This document shows, in pieces, positions 29,966-39,935 of a DNA stretch of 64,000 bases. Source of the stretch: Saccharomycopsis malanga (lineage: Eukaryota > Ascomycota > Saccharomycetes > Ascoideales > Saccharomycopsidaceae); the NCBI GenBank assembly GCA_004014935.1, contig CP025323.1, forward strand, positions 2,356,001 through 2,420,000. The letters are read 5' to 3'. The position numbers were made by a program, and so were the translations under genes. A model generated the notes under the pieces. It was not told where the DNA came from, did not search any database, and saw nothing but the letters and a program-made list of their open reading frames with translations. The stretch's first letter is position 1. Every line of letters begins with the position of its first letter.

Positions 29966-30344
29966 AATGTCTTTGCTGTTCGACAGTATATTTTGGCCAT
30001 TAATATGCTGCCCAGCCGTTTTTTCCAACCATATGATACGCACTAAATATTCAGTTTAAGATGAAGAATTTTTTTCTGCCAATAAATTGAACTAATTCAA
30101 ACCTATAGAGTTGAGAGCAAAGTTCATGAATAACAGTTTACAGAGGCGGTAAAATCTATATCGTAGGCATATCATTAAAGGAGAGAATAGTAGTTGGAGC
30201 CAAGAGAAATGAGACCGGCAAATTTCTTGAGAAAATGTAGCAAAGCAAAAGAGAGCAAGAAATAAAGAGTTGTTAAAGAATTAAAAGAAGTGAACGCAAT
30301 GGTGTTGCAAAAAAAGGGTATAAGTTGAACAAATAAAAGCAAAA
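29966..30344. other. spacer between family-B element and Ser-rich gene
   Basis: No gene seen. It contains A/G-rich sequence (AGAGCAAGAAATAAAGAG) near the 3' end of the downstream reverse-strand gene. Confidence 0.4.
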
Positions 30345-31562
30345 TTACATCCAAGAAGACAATACTTTATTACTTCCAAAAAAGGATTGACGTTTAACTT
30401 GTTTGAGTATGGAAGTGGCATATTGGCTAGCGAAATACATGTCAGATACTTCGTATGCGTCTTCATTATCAAGTTGTTCGTCTTCACTCTGGTAATAGTT
30501 GTTGGTTGTAGGATTAATGTTTCTGTAGTTAAAGGACTGACTAGTTTTATATTTGTTTTGGGTTTTATAATAAGATGAGGAAGAGGAGGATGAATAGCCG
30601 GTGCTACTTACAGAAGAAGCCTTTGTGTAGCTATTGTGTTCACTAGTAGTGCTGGCGTTGCTACTTGTTGAATTGTAGCCTGGTTTGAGGTCGTTAAGAG
30701 AGTGTTGGAACACTGCATTTTTCTCAAACTCGTGTTTTGTTGGAGAAAAGAGAGAAAACTCTGGAGAGCGTAGGCCAGCATCGCTGCTATTAGTTGTTTG
30801 GATCTTCAATCTGTTCAAAGTGATTCTTGAAGATCTGTAATTGGAAGAGCGTTTGATTGTTCCTGCGTTGGACGGTGTGATTGTAGAAGCAGTTGAAACT
30901 CTCTTGTCATCAAGGAGAGGAGCTGTATGTTTTAGTTTGAGAGGCAATACAGGAGAAGTCATGAAACTGAGGGAATCGGTGGAACTCTGGCTGGATTGAA
31001 TGCTGTGTGTGCTTGGCTTATTATCGTTGAAAATGACATCAAAAGGAGAGCTTTTATTCTCGTCATTTTCATTGGTGAAATAGAAATCGTTCTCGTCCTC
31101 TTCTTCTTCTTGTATAGAACTATAACGATTATTATTAATGCTTTCTTCTGGAACAGATTGTGACCGATCGTGATGAAAGTAGTAATTGGTGTTGTTTCGA
31201 AGAGTCTGCTCAACATTCGAATAACTGCCGTTCTGATGAAACGTTATATGTTTCAAGTCAACAGAGCCCAGTCTCACTGGAATCTCGGTTATAGGAACCG
31301 GGTTAGAGATAAGTTTCTTGCGGTCTCTTGCTGTCACTGTTTCAAAGTCATTGTGGACAGAATTGCTTCTAGAAAGAGCCTTTTTGATCTTTTTGCCAAA
31401 ATGAATATTGATGGATGGCTTGTCTGTCAGTGAAACCAACGAAGACGAGCTCGACAGAAGCGAATGCACAGAAAACAACGAGTGTTCTGACGGCGATGAT
31501 GCTGGATGAAGGTTATAATTGGGAACATTGAAGCCCAGAGGCGAATATCCACTGTAGGTCAT
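30345..31562 (-). CDS. Ser-rich protein of unknown function
   Basis: A 405-residue protein that I do not recognise. It is rich in Ser, Thr and Asn with low-complexity runs (SSSSSS near the C-terminus, EEEEDEN in the middle). Possible ordered stretches are NIHFGKKIKKALSRSNS, ITEIPVRLGSVDLKHITFH and the C-terminal DMYFASQYATSILKQVKRQ. Several RSxS and SxP sites could be kinase targets. The frame opens at 31607 without an ATG, and the ATG at 31562 starts MTYSGYSPLGFNVP. The composition suggests a cytosolic regulatory protein of fungal type, but no domain supports a role. Confidence 0.65.
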   Translation of the reverse strand: MTYSGYSPLGFNVPNYNLHPASSPSEHSLFSVHSLLSSSSSLVSLTDKPSINIHFGKKIKKALSRSNSVHNDFETVTARDRKKLISNPVPITEIPVRLGSVDLKHITFHQNGSYSNVEQTLRNNTNYYFHHDRSQSVPEESINNNRYSSIQEEEEDENDFYFTNENDENKSSPFDVIFNDNKPSTHSIQSSQSSTDSLSFMTSPVLPLKLKHTAPLLDDKRVSTASTITPSNAGTIKRSSNYRSSRITLNRLKIQTTNSSDAGLRSPEFSLFSPTKHEFEKNAVFQHSLNDLKPGYNSTSSNASTTSEHNSYTKASSVSSTGYSSSSSSSYYKTQNKYKTSQSFNYRNINPTTNNYYQSEDEQLDNEDAYEVSDMYFASQYATSILKQVKRQSFFGSNKVLSSWM

Positions 31563-32679
31563 TGCCAAATATTCTCTACCTTTATTAATTGATACCAATT
31601 CAGCCAAAACTAACTATTAAGTATTATAGGAAAGTTCAGTAGTTACCAAAAAGCAATTATTAAGTACTATATCAAAGTTCAGTAGCCAAAACAGGCGGCA
31701 TTCTGGATGTATATATAAAAAAGCTCACACACCTCCGGTCTTAGCCTGGAACATCAAACAATAAACTAGCAGATTTATGGAAGAATATGTCAATTCTCGC
31801 TTGACTACTGGTCCATGGAGAGTCGTAGCTTATACTCTTACCAGTATTTGCAATGTTGGCAGACGTTTCGCTGCATACTGGTCGCCGGACCCTGCGAGTG
31901 TATGCGGGAGTATGCATCTCCAATGGTTTCAGATCCGTTTCGGCAATCTTATTACTGGTCAGTGAAAGCCAAAATGTGGGTAAAATCATCATGATAACTG
32001 ACCCCATTGCTCAGTTATTGATATATAGCTCTCAAAACTTTTGATTATAATAGATTAATGAGCTCAGTTAACAGCACACTTGAATTTGCTCTTCTTTATC
32101 GGGATGGCGTATGTATCATGGCGCATGTATCATGTGCTCCATGCGTCGCACTATGAAAGTGAAACCCGAAACGAGGAAAGTAACGGTTCATGGTAACTCA
32201 CAAAACATATGTTTAATGAGCCTCAGAAGAGCGAGGCTAGAACTCCAAAGCTTTTTGCGAAAATCTAAAGTACACTAGTGTCTTGCGCTAATTGCCATGG
32301 CTTCTGCATATTTTCGTTGATAAGCGTGAAGATGGATCCAAGATTGGGTATTTCCGTATTGGTCAATGGCAGATATGAAGTGTGGAATGATTACTATTAA
32401 ATCTAGCTTGTGACTCAGAGACGTTCACAACTTTTGTAAACATTTTTAATTGTTTTCACTTGAATATTAGTACGTTTAGTTCTAAAAGTATGGTTACTAT
32501 CATCCAATGACAATATAATATTCTGCAAAACTTTATCGTAATAAATAGAACTCGTAAAAGCTCTTTTTTTAGGCCATAATGACTTTATGTATATAAATAT
32601 AAGCTTATATGAGTGGAAAAAAACAACGGTCAATTTTAAACCTTGAACTCAGTAGATTTTCGCCTTTAGTTAGATCTAA
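31563..32679. other. intergenic region, no gene seen
   Basis: Short duplicated strings near the Ser-rich gene start (ACTATTAAGTA ... AAAGTTCAGTAG twice in 31611-31685) and TATCATGGCGCATGTATCATG near 32111-32130. Short frames on both strands around 31741-32044 have no support. Confidence 0.4.
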
Positions 32680-32825
32680 AGTGCTTTAGGAGAAGAGAAG
32701 GGAGACCTACAAAGCTCAAGAGTGAGACGAGTATGATAAACAAGCCATCATTGGACTTTACCAAGTCCCTTCAGACATATGCTGAGTATTGGAAACTGAT
32801 ATTTACTGGGCTCGAAATTTTAGAG
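32680..32825 (+). mobile_element. family-A SINE-like repeat
   Basis: AGAAGAGAAGGGAGACCTA, GAGTGAGACGAGTATGATAAAC, GGACTTTACCAAGTCCCTT, GGAAACTGATATTTACTGG and GCTCGAAATTTTAG keep the family order. The B box is lost. Confidence 0.65.
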
Positions 32826-32924
32826 ATTGCTCAAAACCCTTTTATTTCTGCTTATACACTTTGCGAAAAATGGGCACATTAATTGCCAAAATATACTCTC
32901 GAGAAGTAAAACTATTCTCTCTTC

Positions 32925-33570
32925 TAGCAAGATATGCTTATATGCCTTACTATTGTCAAGTGGCCAAGTTGGTTGGGCCATCATGCGCCACCATGCGCCA
33001 CCCAAACCAAGTGTGGCGTTCCTCACTTGGGGTTTTGGTACTCGATTCGCGCTGTTGACGTTTTGGAGTAATCATCAAACGTTTTATTAATTTAAATTAG
33101 TCATTTTCAGGTTATTTTGAATTGCAAAAGTATACAATAATATTTTACATTTATTTCATATTTTATGGTACTATTTATAATGAGAAAGGTCAGAGTTTCG
33201 AATAAATATTTGATATAATAAAAATTTGTCCATTTTGACAAAAAGTTTATTCTTTCAACTCATATTCCAGAGTCTTTACAACAAACCAAACCAAAAAAAA
33301 AAAAAAAAACTATATCTCTGTACTCCTTATACCCTTCAATTTTATTAAGTGCACTTTGTTGTGGGATTCGGCTGATATCAAATATTTAATAGTGGGAAAG
33401 TATCATTTTGCTGAAAAAAAACACATAATTTGTTAAAAACAGTGTTTTTCACTTCTCAGAGACTTTTTTTATTTTTTGACGTCATTATATATTGTCAAAC
33501 TAACATATTTTAACTTACACTATACATTGAATACTCTATACATTGAATACTTTATACAACCGGCTTATAG
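32925..33570 (+). mobile_element. family-B repeat, 3' truncated
   Basis: Head at about 32948-33070 with TGGCCAAGTTGG, ATGCGCCACCATGCGCCACC, GTGTGGCGTTCCTCACTTGG and CTCGATTCGCGC. It has no CTGCACTATT units. The body includes an internal poly-A run near 33294-33310. Confidence 0.8.
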
Positions 33571-33639
33571 TTGTATTTAAAATGAATATTGGGCTTGACT
33601 GTATTATTATTATTATAACTATAATTATAATAACCCACT

Positions 33640-33775
33640 GCGGTCCAGCAAAAGACGGTGACCAGATTAAAATGATCCGGACATGATTGGGTTTTCCCCG
33701 TTGGGATTCACCAAGTCCCTTTAAACATAGCGCGTATATACGAAACTGATGTTTACTGGGCTCGAAGAATAATAA
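33640..33775 (+). mobile_element. family-A SINE-like repeat, 3' part
   Basis: CCCACTGCGGTCCAGC head remnant, GATTGGGTTTTCCCCGTTGG, TTCACCAAGTCCCTTTAAAC, GCGCGTATATACGAAACTGA, TTTACTGGGCTCGAAGAATA and an AATAAT tail. Confidence 0.7.
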
Positions 33776-33916
33776 TCTCTAGATTAACTATAAGCAGTAA
33801 TATTAAGTTGATAGTTTGAGCTTGAGTTGCATTAACTATCATATCAAATGATATTAAATGAATGATATGATAAAGTGACTAAAGAGAATAAAAGGGTTTA
33901 TAGGTTATTATAAGAT

Positions 33917-33992
33917 GTATGGATGTGATTAAGCGCCGAGCTGTACGGATATGAATAAGCGCCGAGTTGTACGGATGTGATTAAGCGCCGAG
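33917..33992. repeat. 26-bp tandem repeat, three units
   Basis: Units at 33917, 33943 and 33969, each GTAYGGATRTGAWTAAGCGCCGAG plus two bases. The core TAAGCGCCGAG is invariant. It lies about 730 bp upstream of the ICL2 ATG, so a multiplied regulatory site is possible. Confidence 0.9.
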
Positions 33993-34721
33993 ATATATTA
34001 ATAACAACATCATCTGGCAAATTAATAACATTTGCAATTATAATTATTCTTGTATTGAAATTTTGGTATAAACGACGCTACCAAAAACGTATTTGAAATC
34101 GTTAAAAAACGTTAACATTCTTACAAAGCATCAACCAAATAACAAATCACATCAAATTAACCATACAAAACATCAATTTCCCAGAGTAGGAACACCCGTG
34201 CCCAACTTTGGCGGAAACTCAGACTCAGAACCGTCAGCAAAACGGCAACTACACCATTCGTCTTTTGGAATTTGAGACATTGCACTAGGAACGTGGAGGC
34301 CACAACCAGTCCATGTTCCACCGTCTATGAATTGTTAGCAAATCTCTCCAAAACAGACATGTCCTACTGATATAAAAAAGCACATACCACAATTTATACA
34401 CACAACAGGCTTGCACATTTTCAAACTACCACAATCTAATTGAACAAACAAACACACCTTTGTTCACTATACTGCTTGCTATTTTCCCTAAGCAAAAGTC
34501 ATCAAGATTCATTTCAAAATATCCAACCACATGAGACATGCGCCATTATACATCAGGACACAGCATCATGCATACACCGCATAGACATGCAGAGTTTGTT
34601 GTTTCCCCACACTGTCAAAGCCAGAATCCCATCCCATTGACTGGTTTACTATATATGGCTGGAGTCCAGCTGTACACTTAATATTGAACAAAGTTATTTA
34701 CCAAGTTTACTGGTGAAAAAA
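33993..34721. other. ICL2 upstream region
   Basis: No gene seen; two frames of 60-66 codons lack support. TGCAT strings occur at about 34567 (ATCATGCATACA) and near 34587 (ACATGCAG). Sequence just before the ATG is AT-rich with a TATATATGG box near 34650. Confidence 0.4.
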
Positions 34722-36467
34722 ATGTTGAAAAAACAAGGAGCCGGAGCAGCTAATAGAATTGTCAACCAATTCACATATAAACCATCAGTCATGTCTCACA
34801 GCCGTTCCTTGTCAACATTGTCCACCTTCCCATACCCCGACATCAATGACGAGGCACAGTATTTTCAAGAACAAGTGGAACAGATTTCACAGTGGTGGGA
34901 CACGCCGCGGTTCAAAGGTGTGAAGCGCCCGTACACTGCGCAGGATGTTGCCAAGTTTCGTGGGACAATCACCGAGTACCATCCTTCCTCAGTGCAGGCC
35001 ACCAAGCTTTTCAATTTGCTTACAGAACGCAAGCGATGTGGACAGCCAGTGCATACTATTGGGTCTATTGACCCGGTGCAGATGACCCAATCTGCGAGAC
35101 ACCAAGAGGTTGTGTATATCAGTGGATGGGCGTGTCTGCTGGTACTCACGACAACCAACGAGGTGTCGCCTGACTTTGGCGATTATCCGTACGACACTGT
35201 GCCTAACCAAGTGGAGCGCATATTCAAGGCGCAAATGTTCCACGACCGCAAGGCGTGGCATGAGTGGATCACATTGTCCCACGCCAGCAAAGCAGAACGA
35301 ATAGCCAAGGGAGAGGGCAGGATAGATTACTTGCGGCCCATTATAGCAGACGGAGATACAGGCCATGGGGGTGTCACTGCGGTTATGAAGCTTGCCAAGT
35401 TGTTTGCTGAAAAGGGGGCGGCAGCTGTGCATTTGGAAGACCAGCTACATGGCGGCAAGAAGTGTGGCCATTTGGCAGGTAAAGTGTTGGTTCCTACGTC
35501 AACCCACATCTCAAGACTTGTAGCTGCACGATTACAGTGGGACATCATGGGCACGGAAAACTTGCTTATTGCGCGGACAGATTCCGAATCAGGCAACTTG
35601 TTGAGCAGTTCAGTGGACCCAGCCGACCATAGGCATATTAAAGGGGTTATCAGCCGCGAGGCTGTCCCGTTGAACGAAATCCTCAGTGACGCGAAACAAA
35701 AGGGTGCTGCAAGCTCAGAACTCATCAATATCGAGTCAAAATGGCTACAAGACAACAAGCTTTACACTATTGATGAGGCAGTGAAACTCAAATTTGAAGA
35801 AAAGCGGATGGACATGTCAGTGTACCACGATTACCTAAAAGAGTCAGCCAACATGTCGCTTTACAGCATCTTGCAACTTTTGGAACAGCCCAAGTACCTT
35901 GGCCCATCGAAGGACAATTTTTACTTTAATTGGGACGTTCCACGGACTGCTGAAGGATTTTATATCATTGAGTCGGGTATCGACCCTGCAGTGCAGCGCG
36001 CACTCGCATATGCACCATATGCAGACCTCGTGTGGCTTGAGACCAAAACACCTGACTTGAAATACGCCACAAGCTTTGCCAAAAGGATCTTGGACAAGTA
36101 CCCAAACAAGTTTCTAGTATACAACTTGTCACCATCGTTCAATTGGCTCAACCAGGGCTTTACCGAGCAGGATTTGCAGGACTTTATCTGGCAACTTGCC
36201 AAAGCAGGTTTCACGCTCCAACTAGTGTCTCTTGCAGGGCTACACACCAACGGGTTGATGACTTGGCAATTGTCCCGCGCATTCAAGGACCAAGGAATGC
36301 AGGCTTACGTCAATTTGGTGCAGCAGGCAGAGAAAAGCTCCGGTACAGACATCTTGACACATCAGAAATGGAGTGGCGCCAACTATATTGACGATATTGT
36401 CAACATTGTCCAGGGGTCTGCTCAAACAAGCGCCATTGGTAACAATTCTACAGAACATCAGTTTTGA
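34722..36467 (+). CDS. ICL2: mitochondrial 2-methylisocitrate lyase
   Basis: Cleaves 2-methylisocitrate into pyruvate and succinate, the last step of the methylcitrate cycle for propionyl-CoA, in the mitochondrial matrix. The 581-residue protein has a basic, Ser-rich N-terminus fitting an import presequence. The isocitrate lyase core follows: [41 protein letters not shown] and the catalytic KKCGHLAGK near 243-251. [16 protein letters not shown] separates Icl2 from glyoxylate-cycle Icl1 in my reading of the family. The ATG at 34722 is the first; the frame opens at 34713. Residues 139-140, Ser-Ser across the family (W.CSS), are CTG-CTG here. ICL2 converges on PDH1 (167 bp between stops). Confidence 0.93.
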   Translation: MLKKQGAGAANRIVNQFTYKPSVMSHSRSLSTLSTFPYPDINDEAQYFQEQVEQISQWWDTPRFKGVKRPYTAQDVAKFRGTITEYHPSSVQATKLFNLLTERKRCGQPVHTIGSIDPVQMTQSARHQEVVYISGWACLLVLTTTNEVSPDFGDYPYDTVPNQVERIFKAQMFHDRKAWHEWITLSHASKAERIAKGEGRIDYLRPIIADGDTGHGGVTAVMKLAKLFAEKGAAAVHLEDQLHGGKKCGHLAGKVLVPTSTHISRLVAARLQWDIMGTENLLIARTDSESGNLLSSSVDPADHRHIKGVISREAVPLNEILSDAKQKGAASSELINIESKWLQDNKLYTIDEAVKLKFEEKRMDMSVYHDYLKESANMSLYSILQLLEQPKYLGPSKDNFYFNWDVPRTAEGFYIIESGIDPAVQRALAYAPYADLVWLETKTPDLKYATSFAKRILDKYPNKFLVYNLSPSFNWLNQGFTEQDLQDFIWQLAKAGFTLQLVSLAGLHTNGLMTWQLSRAFKDQGMQAYVNLVQQAEKSSGTDILTHQKWSGANYIDDIVNIVQGSAQTSAIGNNSTEHQF

Positions 36468-36529
36468 AAATAATTTATGGATATAGCAGAATATACGTCC
36501 ATTTTAGGTTTTTTTTAAAAAAAAGTAAA

Positions 36530-36600
36530 TTTTCAATGCATATATATGCATGTATATGTAGGTGCATGTATATGTATGATTTTCAACATGAGGCAGTAAA
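36530..36600. repeat. TGCATA/TGCATGTATATG repeat between ICL2 and PDH1
   Basis: AATGCATATATATGCATGTATATGTAGGTGCATGTATATG lies between the two convergent stop codons. It shares the TGCAT core with the PDH1-CIT3 promoter and the SSN6-like upstream region. Confidence 0.6.
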
Positions 36601-36634
36601 AGTCGAGTCACAATTTATAAAAAAAAAACATTAA

Positions 36635-38158
36635 TCAATCTACTACGAACAAATTGACAAATTCATCAATATCCATCTGTTCAAAATCTTTGTGCATAAC
36701 AATGCTTTCAATCTGGCTGACTTTAGCATCATCTTGCTTGAAAAACTCAGACAAATGATTATGAAACTTGCGGAAAAGTAATGGTTCACCTTCGGCGCGT
36801 CTGAGACGGTGTCCCACAGGATACTCCACAGCAATTTCATCCAAGACAGTGCCATCATTTAAAGTAGCAACCAATGCGTTTCCAATACTACGCTTTGCAG
36901 GATCATGATAGTCTGCAGTGTACTGCTTATTTTCCACGCATTGCATCTTGGCGCGAAGCACGTCAACCTGTGGGTTTGCTGCAACTTTATCTTGGTAATG
37001 GTCAGCATCCAAATCACCATAGATTAGAGGAATAGCTACCATATATTGGATGCAATGGTCGCGATCTGCATAATTGTATAAAGGACCCTTTTTGTCAATG
37101 ATGCGGAGCGCTGCTTCTTGAGTCTTGATAGTAATTGATTGGATATCTTCAACAGTCTTTCCCAAGGAGTCTAACCGCTGTTTAAGCTTTACTGCAGCTT
37201 CCACTGCAGTTTGCGCATGGAACTCTGCAGGAAACGAAATCTTAAAAAGGACATTTTCCATGACGTAAGACCCATATGGTCTTTGAAATTTGAATGGTTC
37301 ACCTTTGCAAAGAACGTCATAGAAGCCCCAAGTTTTGGCCGTCAATGCTGAGGGCATTCCAGACTCTCCATTTTTGACGTGGTACACGAGGTTCACGGCG
37401 CGGTAACATGCATCACCTGCAGCCCATGACTTGCGAGACATGGTGTTTGGTGCATGACGGTACGTTCTAAGCGAAGCGCCATCTACAAATGCATGCGATA
37501 GCGCGTCAATTGTTTGCAGGTAATCAAGTCCCATCAACTTGCAGACCACCGCAGTTGTTGCCACCTTGACAAGTAAGACATGGTCCAAACCTAACTTGTT
37601 GAAAGAGTTTTCCAAAGCTAAACAGCCTTGGATTTCATGTGCCTTGATCATTGCTTCTAGGATGTCCCGTACTTTAAACACTTTAGGTGTCCCACCATTA
37701 GCCTTTGCAAACCTATTCAAATGGTCCGTGACAGCTAAGATGCCTCCCAAGTTGTCACTTGGATGACCCCACTCTGCAGCAAGCCAACAATCATTAAAAT
37801 CCAACCAGCGAATAAGTGTCCCAATTGAAAATGCAGCTCTGATTGGGTCTTGTTGGTAACTTGTCCCAATGACCCGCGCCCCATGTGGGACTACTGTACC
37901 TGGGACAACCGGGCTGATGATTCGACGCACATTCTCGTACTTCAATGCTGCAAGCCCGCATCCAACAGTATCAATAAGGCAAAGTTTGGCAGTATAGTAT
38001 GCAAGCTTTGAGTCAATGCGGTAATCATGAACATAAGAGGCAATGTCCTGAAGCACCTTGTCTGCATCTGGACGCTTGTTGTCCTTCATAATACTAGTGG
38101 CGTATGTCATGCGCGTTGTGGAGATTAATGGTTTTGAAAATAGTTTAGAAAAAGACAT
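36635..38158 (-). CDS. PDH1: mitochondrial 2-methylcitrate dehydratase
   Basis: MmgE/PrpD-family enzyme that dehydrates 2-methylcitrate to 2-methylaconitate in propionate breakdown. The 507-residue protein has an Arg/Ser/Thr-rich presequence-like start (SKPLISTTRMTYATS). Family strings are LIRWLDFNDCWLAAEWGHPSDN, FVDGASLRTYRHAPNT, SRKSWAAGDACYRAVNLV and the C-terminal DGTVLDEIAVEYPVGHRLRR. The ATG at 38158 is clear. It is divergent from CIT3, sharing a 292-bp promoter, and convergent with ICL2. One in-frame CTG (37517-37519, minus strand) sits at a polar helix-start position, which Ser fits better than Leu. Confidence 0.94.
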   Translation of the reverse strand: MSFSKLFSKPLISTTRMTYATSIMKDNKRPDADKVLQDIASYVHDYRIDSKLAYYTAKLCLIDTVGCGLAALKYENVRRIISPVVPGTVVPHGARVIGTSYQQDPIRAAFSIGTLIRWLDFNDCWLAAEWGHPSDNLGGILAVTDHLNRFAKANGGTPKVFKVRDILEAMIKAHEIQGCLALENSFNKLGLDHVLLVKVATTAVVCKLMGLDYLQTIDALSHAFVDGASLRTYRHAPNTMSRKSWAAGDACYRAVNLVYHVKNGESGMPSALTAKTWGFYDVLCKGEPFKFQRPYGSYVMENVLFKISFPAEFHAQTAVEAAVKLKQRLDSLGKTVEDIQSITIKTQEAALRIIDKKGPLYNYADRDHCIQYMVAIPLIYGDLDADHYQDKVAANPQVDVLRAKMQCVENKQYTADYHDPAKRSIGNALVATLNDGTVLDEIAVEYPVGHRLRRAEGEPLLFRKFHNHLSEFFKQDDAKVSQIESIVMHKDFEQMDIDEFVNLFVVD

Positions 38159-38390
38159 TTTTTCTTATAGTGGGACACTCATTACTTTCATGGTATTACA
38201 TTATCACATTGCAGTACTTCCTTTACTTATATATATGTATAGTTGTACTTTCACCACCTCCACTTCCCTCTCCCAAATGAGCAAGTGGATGCGTGCGTGC
38301 ATACTGCGTCCGTGCATGCGATAGTACAGGGTTGCCTAGCATTGCAGCATGCATGCATGCATGCACTGGCTGTGGGGTAGAAGCATGTCC

Positions 38391-38421
<31 letters not shown>

Positions 38422-38450
38422 CCTACTAAGCCTTTAGTTAAACTGGTATC
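38159..38450. promoter_or_regulatory. shared PDH1-CIT3 divergent promoter
   Basis: 292 bp between two divergent ATGs of the same pathway. It holds a (GCAT)n run at 38347-38365, more TGCATGC around 38290-38320, and a (TA)n run at 38390-38417 that could serve as TATA for CIT3. The layout suggests coordinated control of both genes. Confidence 0.6.
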
Positions 38451-39935
38451 ATGGTGTATCATTTCTCTGTCAACAAAATGTTTTTTAAACGCAGTCTAGT
38501 AAGTGCTGCAGGAGAGCCAACGCTTAAAGAAGCGCTTAAACGGGTGATTCCTCAACGAAAAGAAAAGTTCTTAGAACTCAAAAAAAATCATGCAAACAAA
38601 CAATTGGGGCATAATTCGGTAGGCAGCATCATTGGAGGCATGCGAGGCATCCCTGCGTTGTATTGGGAATCATCTAAAGTTGACCCGCATAAAGGTGTGA
38701 CATTTCATGGACTTACTATAGAAGAATGCCAAAATAAACTTCCTCATGCAAAGTTAGATGGCAAGTTGTCTGAATTTTTACCAGAAAGCATGTTCTGGTT
38801 CTTGCTTACAGGTCAGGTTCCATCTCAGAGCCAGGTGGACAATTTGTCCAAAACATTGATGCAAAATGCCATGTTGCCTGGTTATGTATGCAAGATGCTT
38901 GACGTGCTCCCTGCAGGAATGCATCCGATGACGCAGCTAAGCATTGGAGTTTCTGCACTCAATAAGGAGTCAAAATTTGCTAAAGCTTATGAAAAAGGTA
39001 TTCCCAAACAAGATTATTGGGAGTATGTGTTTGATGACGTACTCAACTTGATCGCCAAGTTGCCTGCTTTGATCGGGAAAGTCTATCAAAATAGTTACAT
39101 GTCAGGTCACGTGACAGGTGCACCCGGCGGCATGCTTGGAGAGATTGATGTTAACAAGGACTGGTCGTACAATTTAGCGTCTGCATTAGGTTACACTTCT
39201 GGTAATTCTGCTAATATTCACAATTTTGATGAGGGCACGTCTGCAGATTTTGTCAATTTGGTTAGATTATACTGCGCATTGCATGCAGACCATGAAGGCG
39301 GTAATGTGTCTTCTCATGCAACCCACTTGGTAGGTTCTGCACTTTGCGACCCGTATCTTTCCTATTCTGCAGGCATACAGGGACTTGCAGGACCTTTGCA
39401 TGGCTTGGCTGCCCAGGAAGTGGTGCGTTTTATTATTGCCATGAAAAGGTCTCTAGGGTTAACCGACCATGATGTCTCTGGTTTGAATAATCCGGCCTTT
39501 GATGACAAGATAACCGGCTATCTATGGTCGGTCTTGAAATCCGGAAGAGTCATTCCGGGGTACGGTCATGCGGTGCTTCGCAAACCGGATCCCCGGTTTA
39601 ATGCAATGCTCAAGTTCGGACTTAATCGTCCATCCATTTCCGAAAATGACGTCAATTTCAACTTGGTGCATAAACTCTCCCAAATTGCCCCAGGCGTTCT
39701 AATCAAACACGGAAAAACCAAAAACCCCTTTCCAAACGTCGATAGTAGTTCCGGTGTGCTTTTCTACCATTACGGATTGAGAGAAACATTGTTTTTCACT
39801 GTAATCTTTGCAGGATCCAGAGCGTTCGGTCCTCTCAACCAGTTAATCTGGGACAGAATATTGGGATTACCAATTGAACGCCCTACATCTTTAACATTGC
39901 AGGGCATCCTCGACACAGCAAAAAAATCCAACTGA
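38451..39935 (+). CDS. CIT3: mitochondrial 2-methylcitrate synthase / citrate synthase
   Basis: Citrate-synthase-fold enzyme. In this cluster its likely reaction is propionyl-CoA plus oxaloacetate to 2-methylcitrate. The 494-residue protein starts MVYHFSVNKMFFKRSLVSAA, with a second ATG at 38478 that would give a more typical presequence. Active-site strings are SHATHLVGSAL (His), AGPLHGLAAQEV (His) and GYGHAVLRKPDPRF (His and Asp). MHPMTQLSIGVSALNKESKFAKAY is a eukaryotic citrate synthase signature. Its neighbours PDH1 and ICL2 favour Cit3 over the respiratory-cycle enzyme Cit1; sequence alone would not. Confidence 0.88.
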   Translation: MVYHFSVNKMFFKRSLVSAAGEPTLKEALKRVIPQRKEKFLELKKNHANKQLGHNSVGSIIGGMRGIPALYWESSKVDPHKGVTFHGLTIEECQNKLPHAKLDGKLSEFLPESMFWFLLTGQVPSQSQVDNLSKTLMQNAMLPGYVCKMLDVLPAGMHPMTQLSIGVSALNKESKFAKAYEKGIPKQDYWEYVFDDVLNLIAKLPALIGKVYQNSYMSGHVTGAPGGMLGEIDVNKDWSYNLASALGYTSGNSANIHNFDEGTSADFVNLVRLYCALHADHEGGNVSSHATHLVGSALCDPYLSYSAGIQGLAGPLHGLAAQEVVRFIIAMKRSLGLTDHDVSGLNNPAFDDKITGYLWSVLKSGRVIPGYGHAVLRKPDPRFNAMLKFGLNRPSISENDVNFNLVHKLSQIAPGVLIKHGKTKNPFPNVDSSSGVLFYHYGLRETLFFTVIFAGSRAFGPLNQLIWDRILGLPIERPTSLTLQGILDTAKKSN

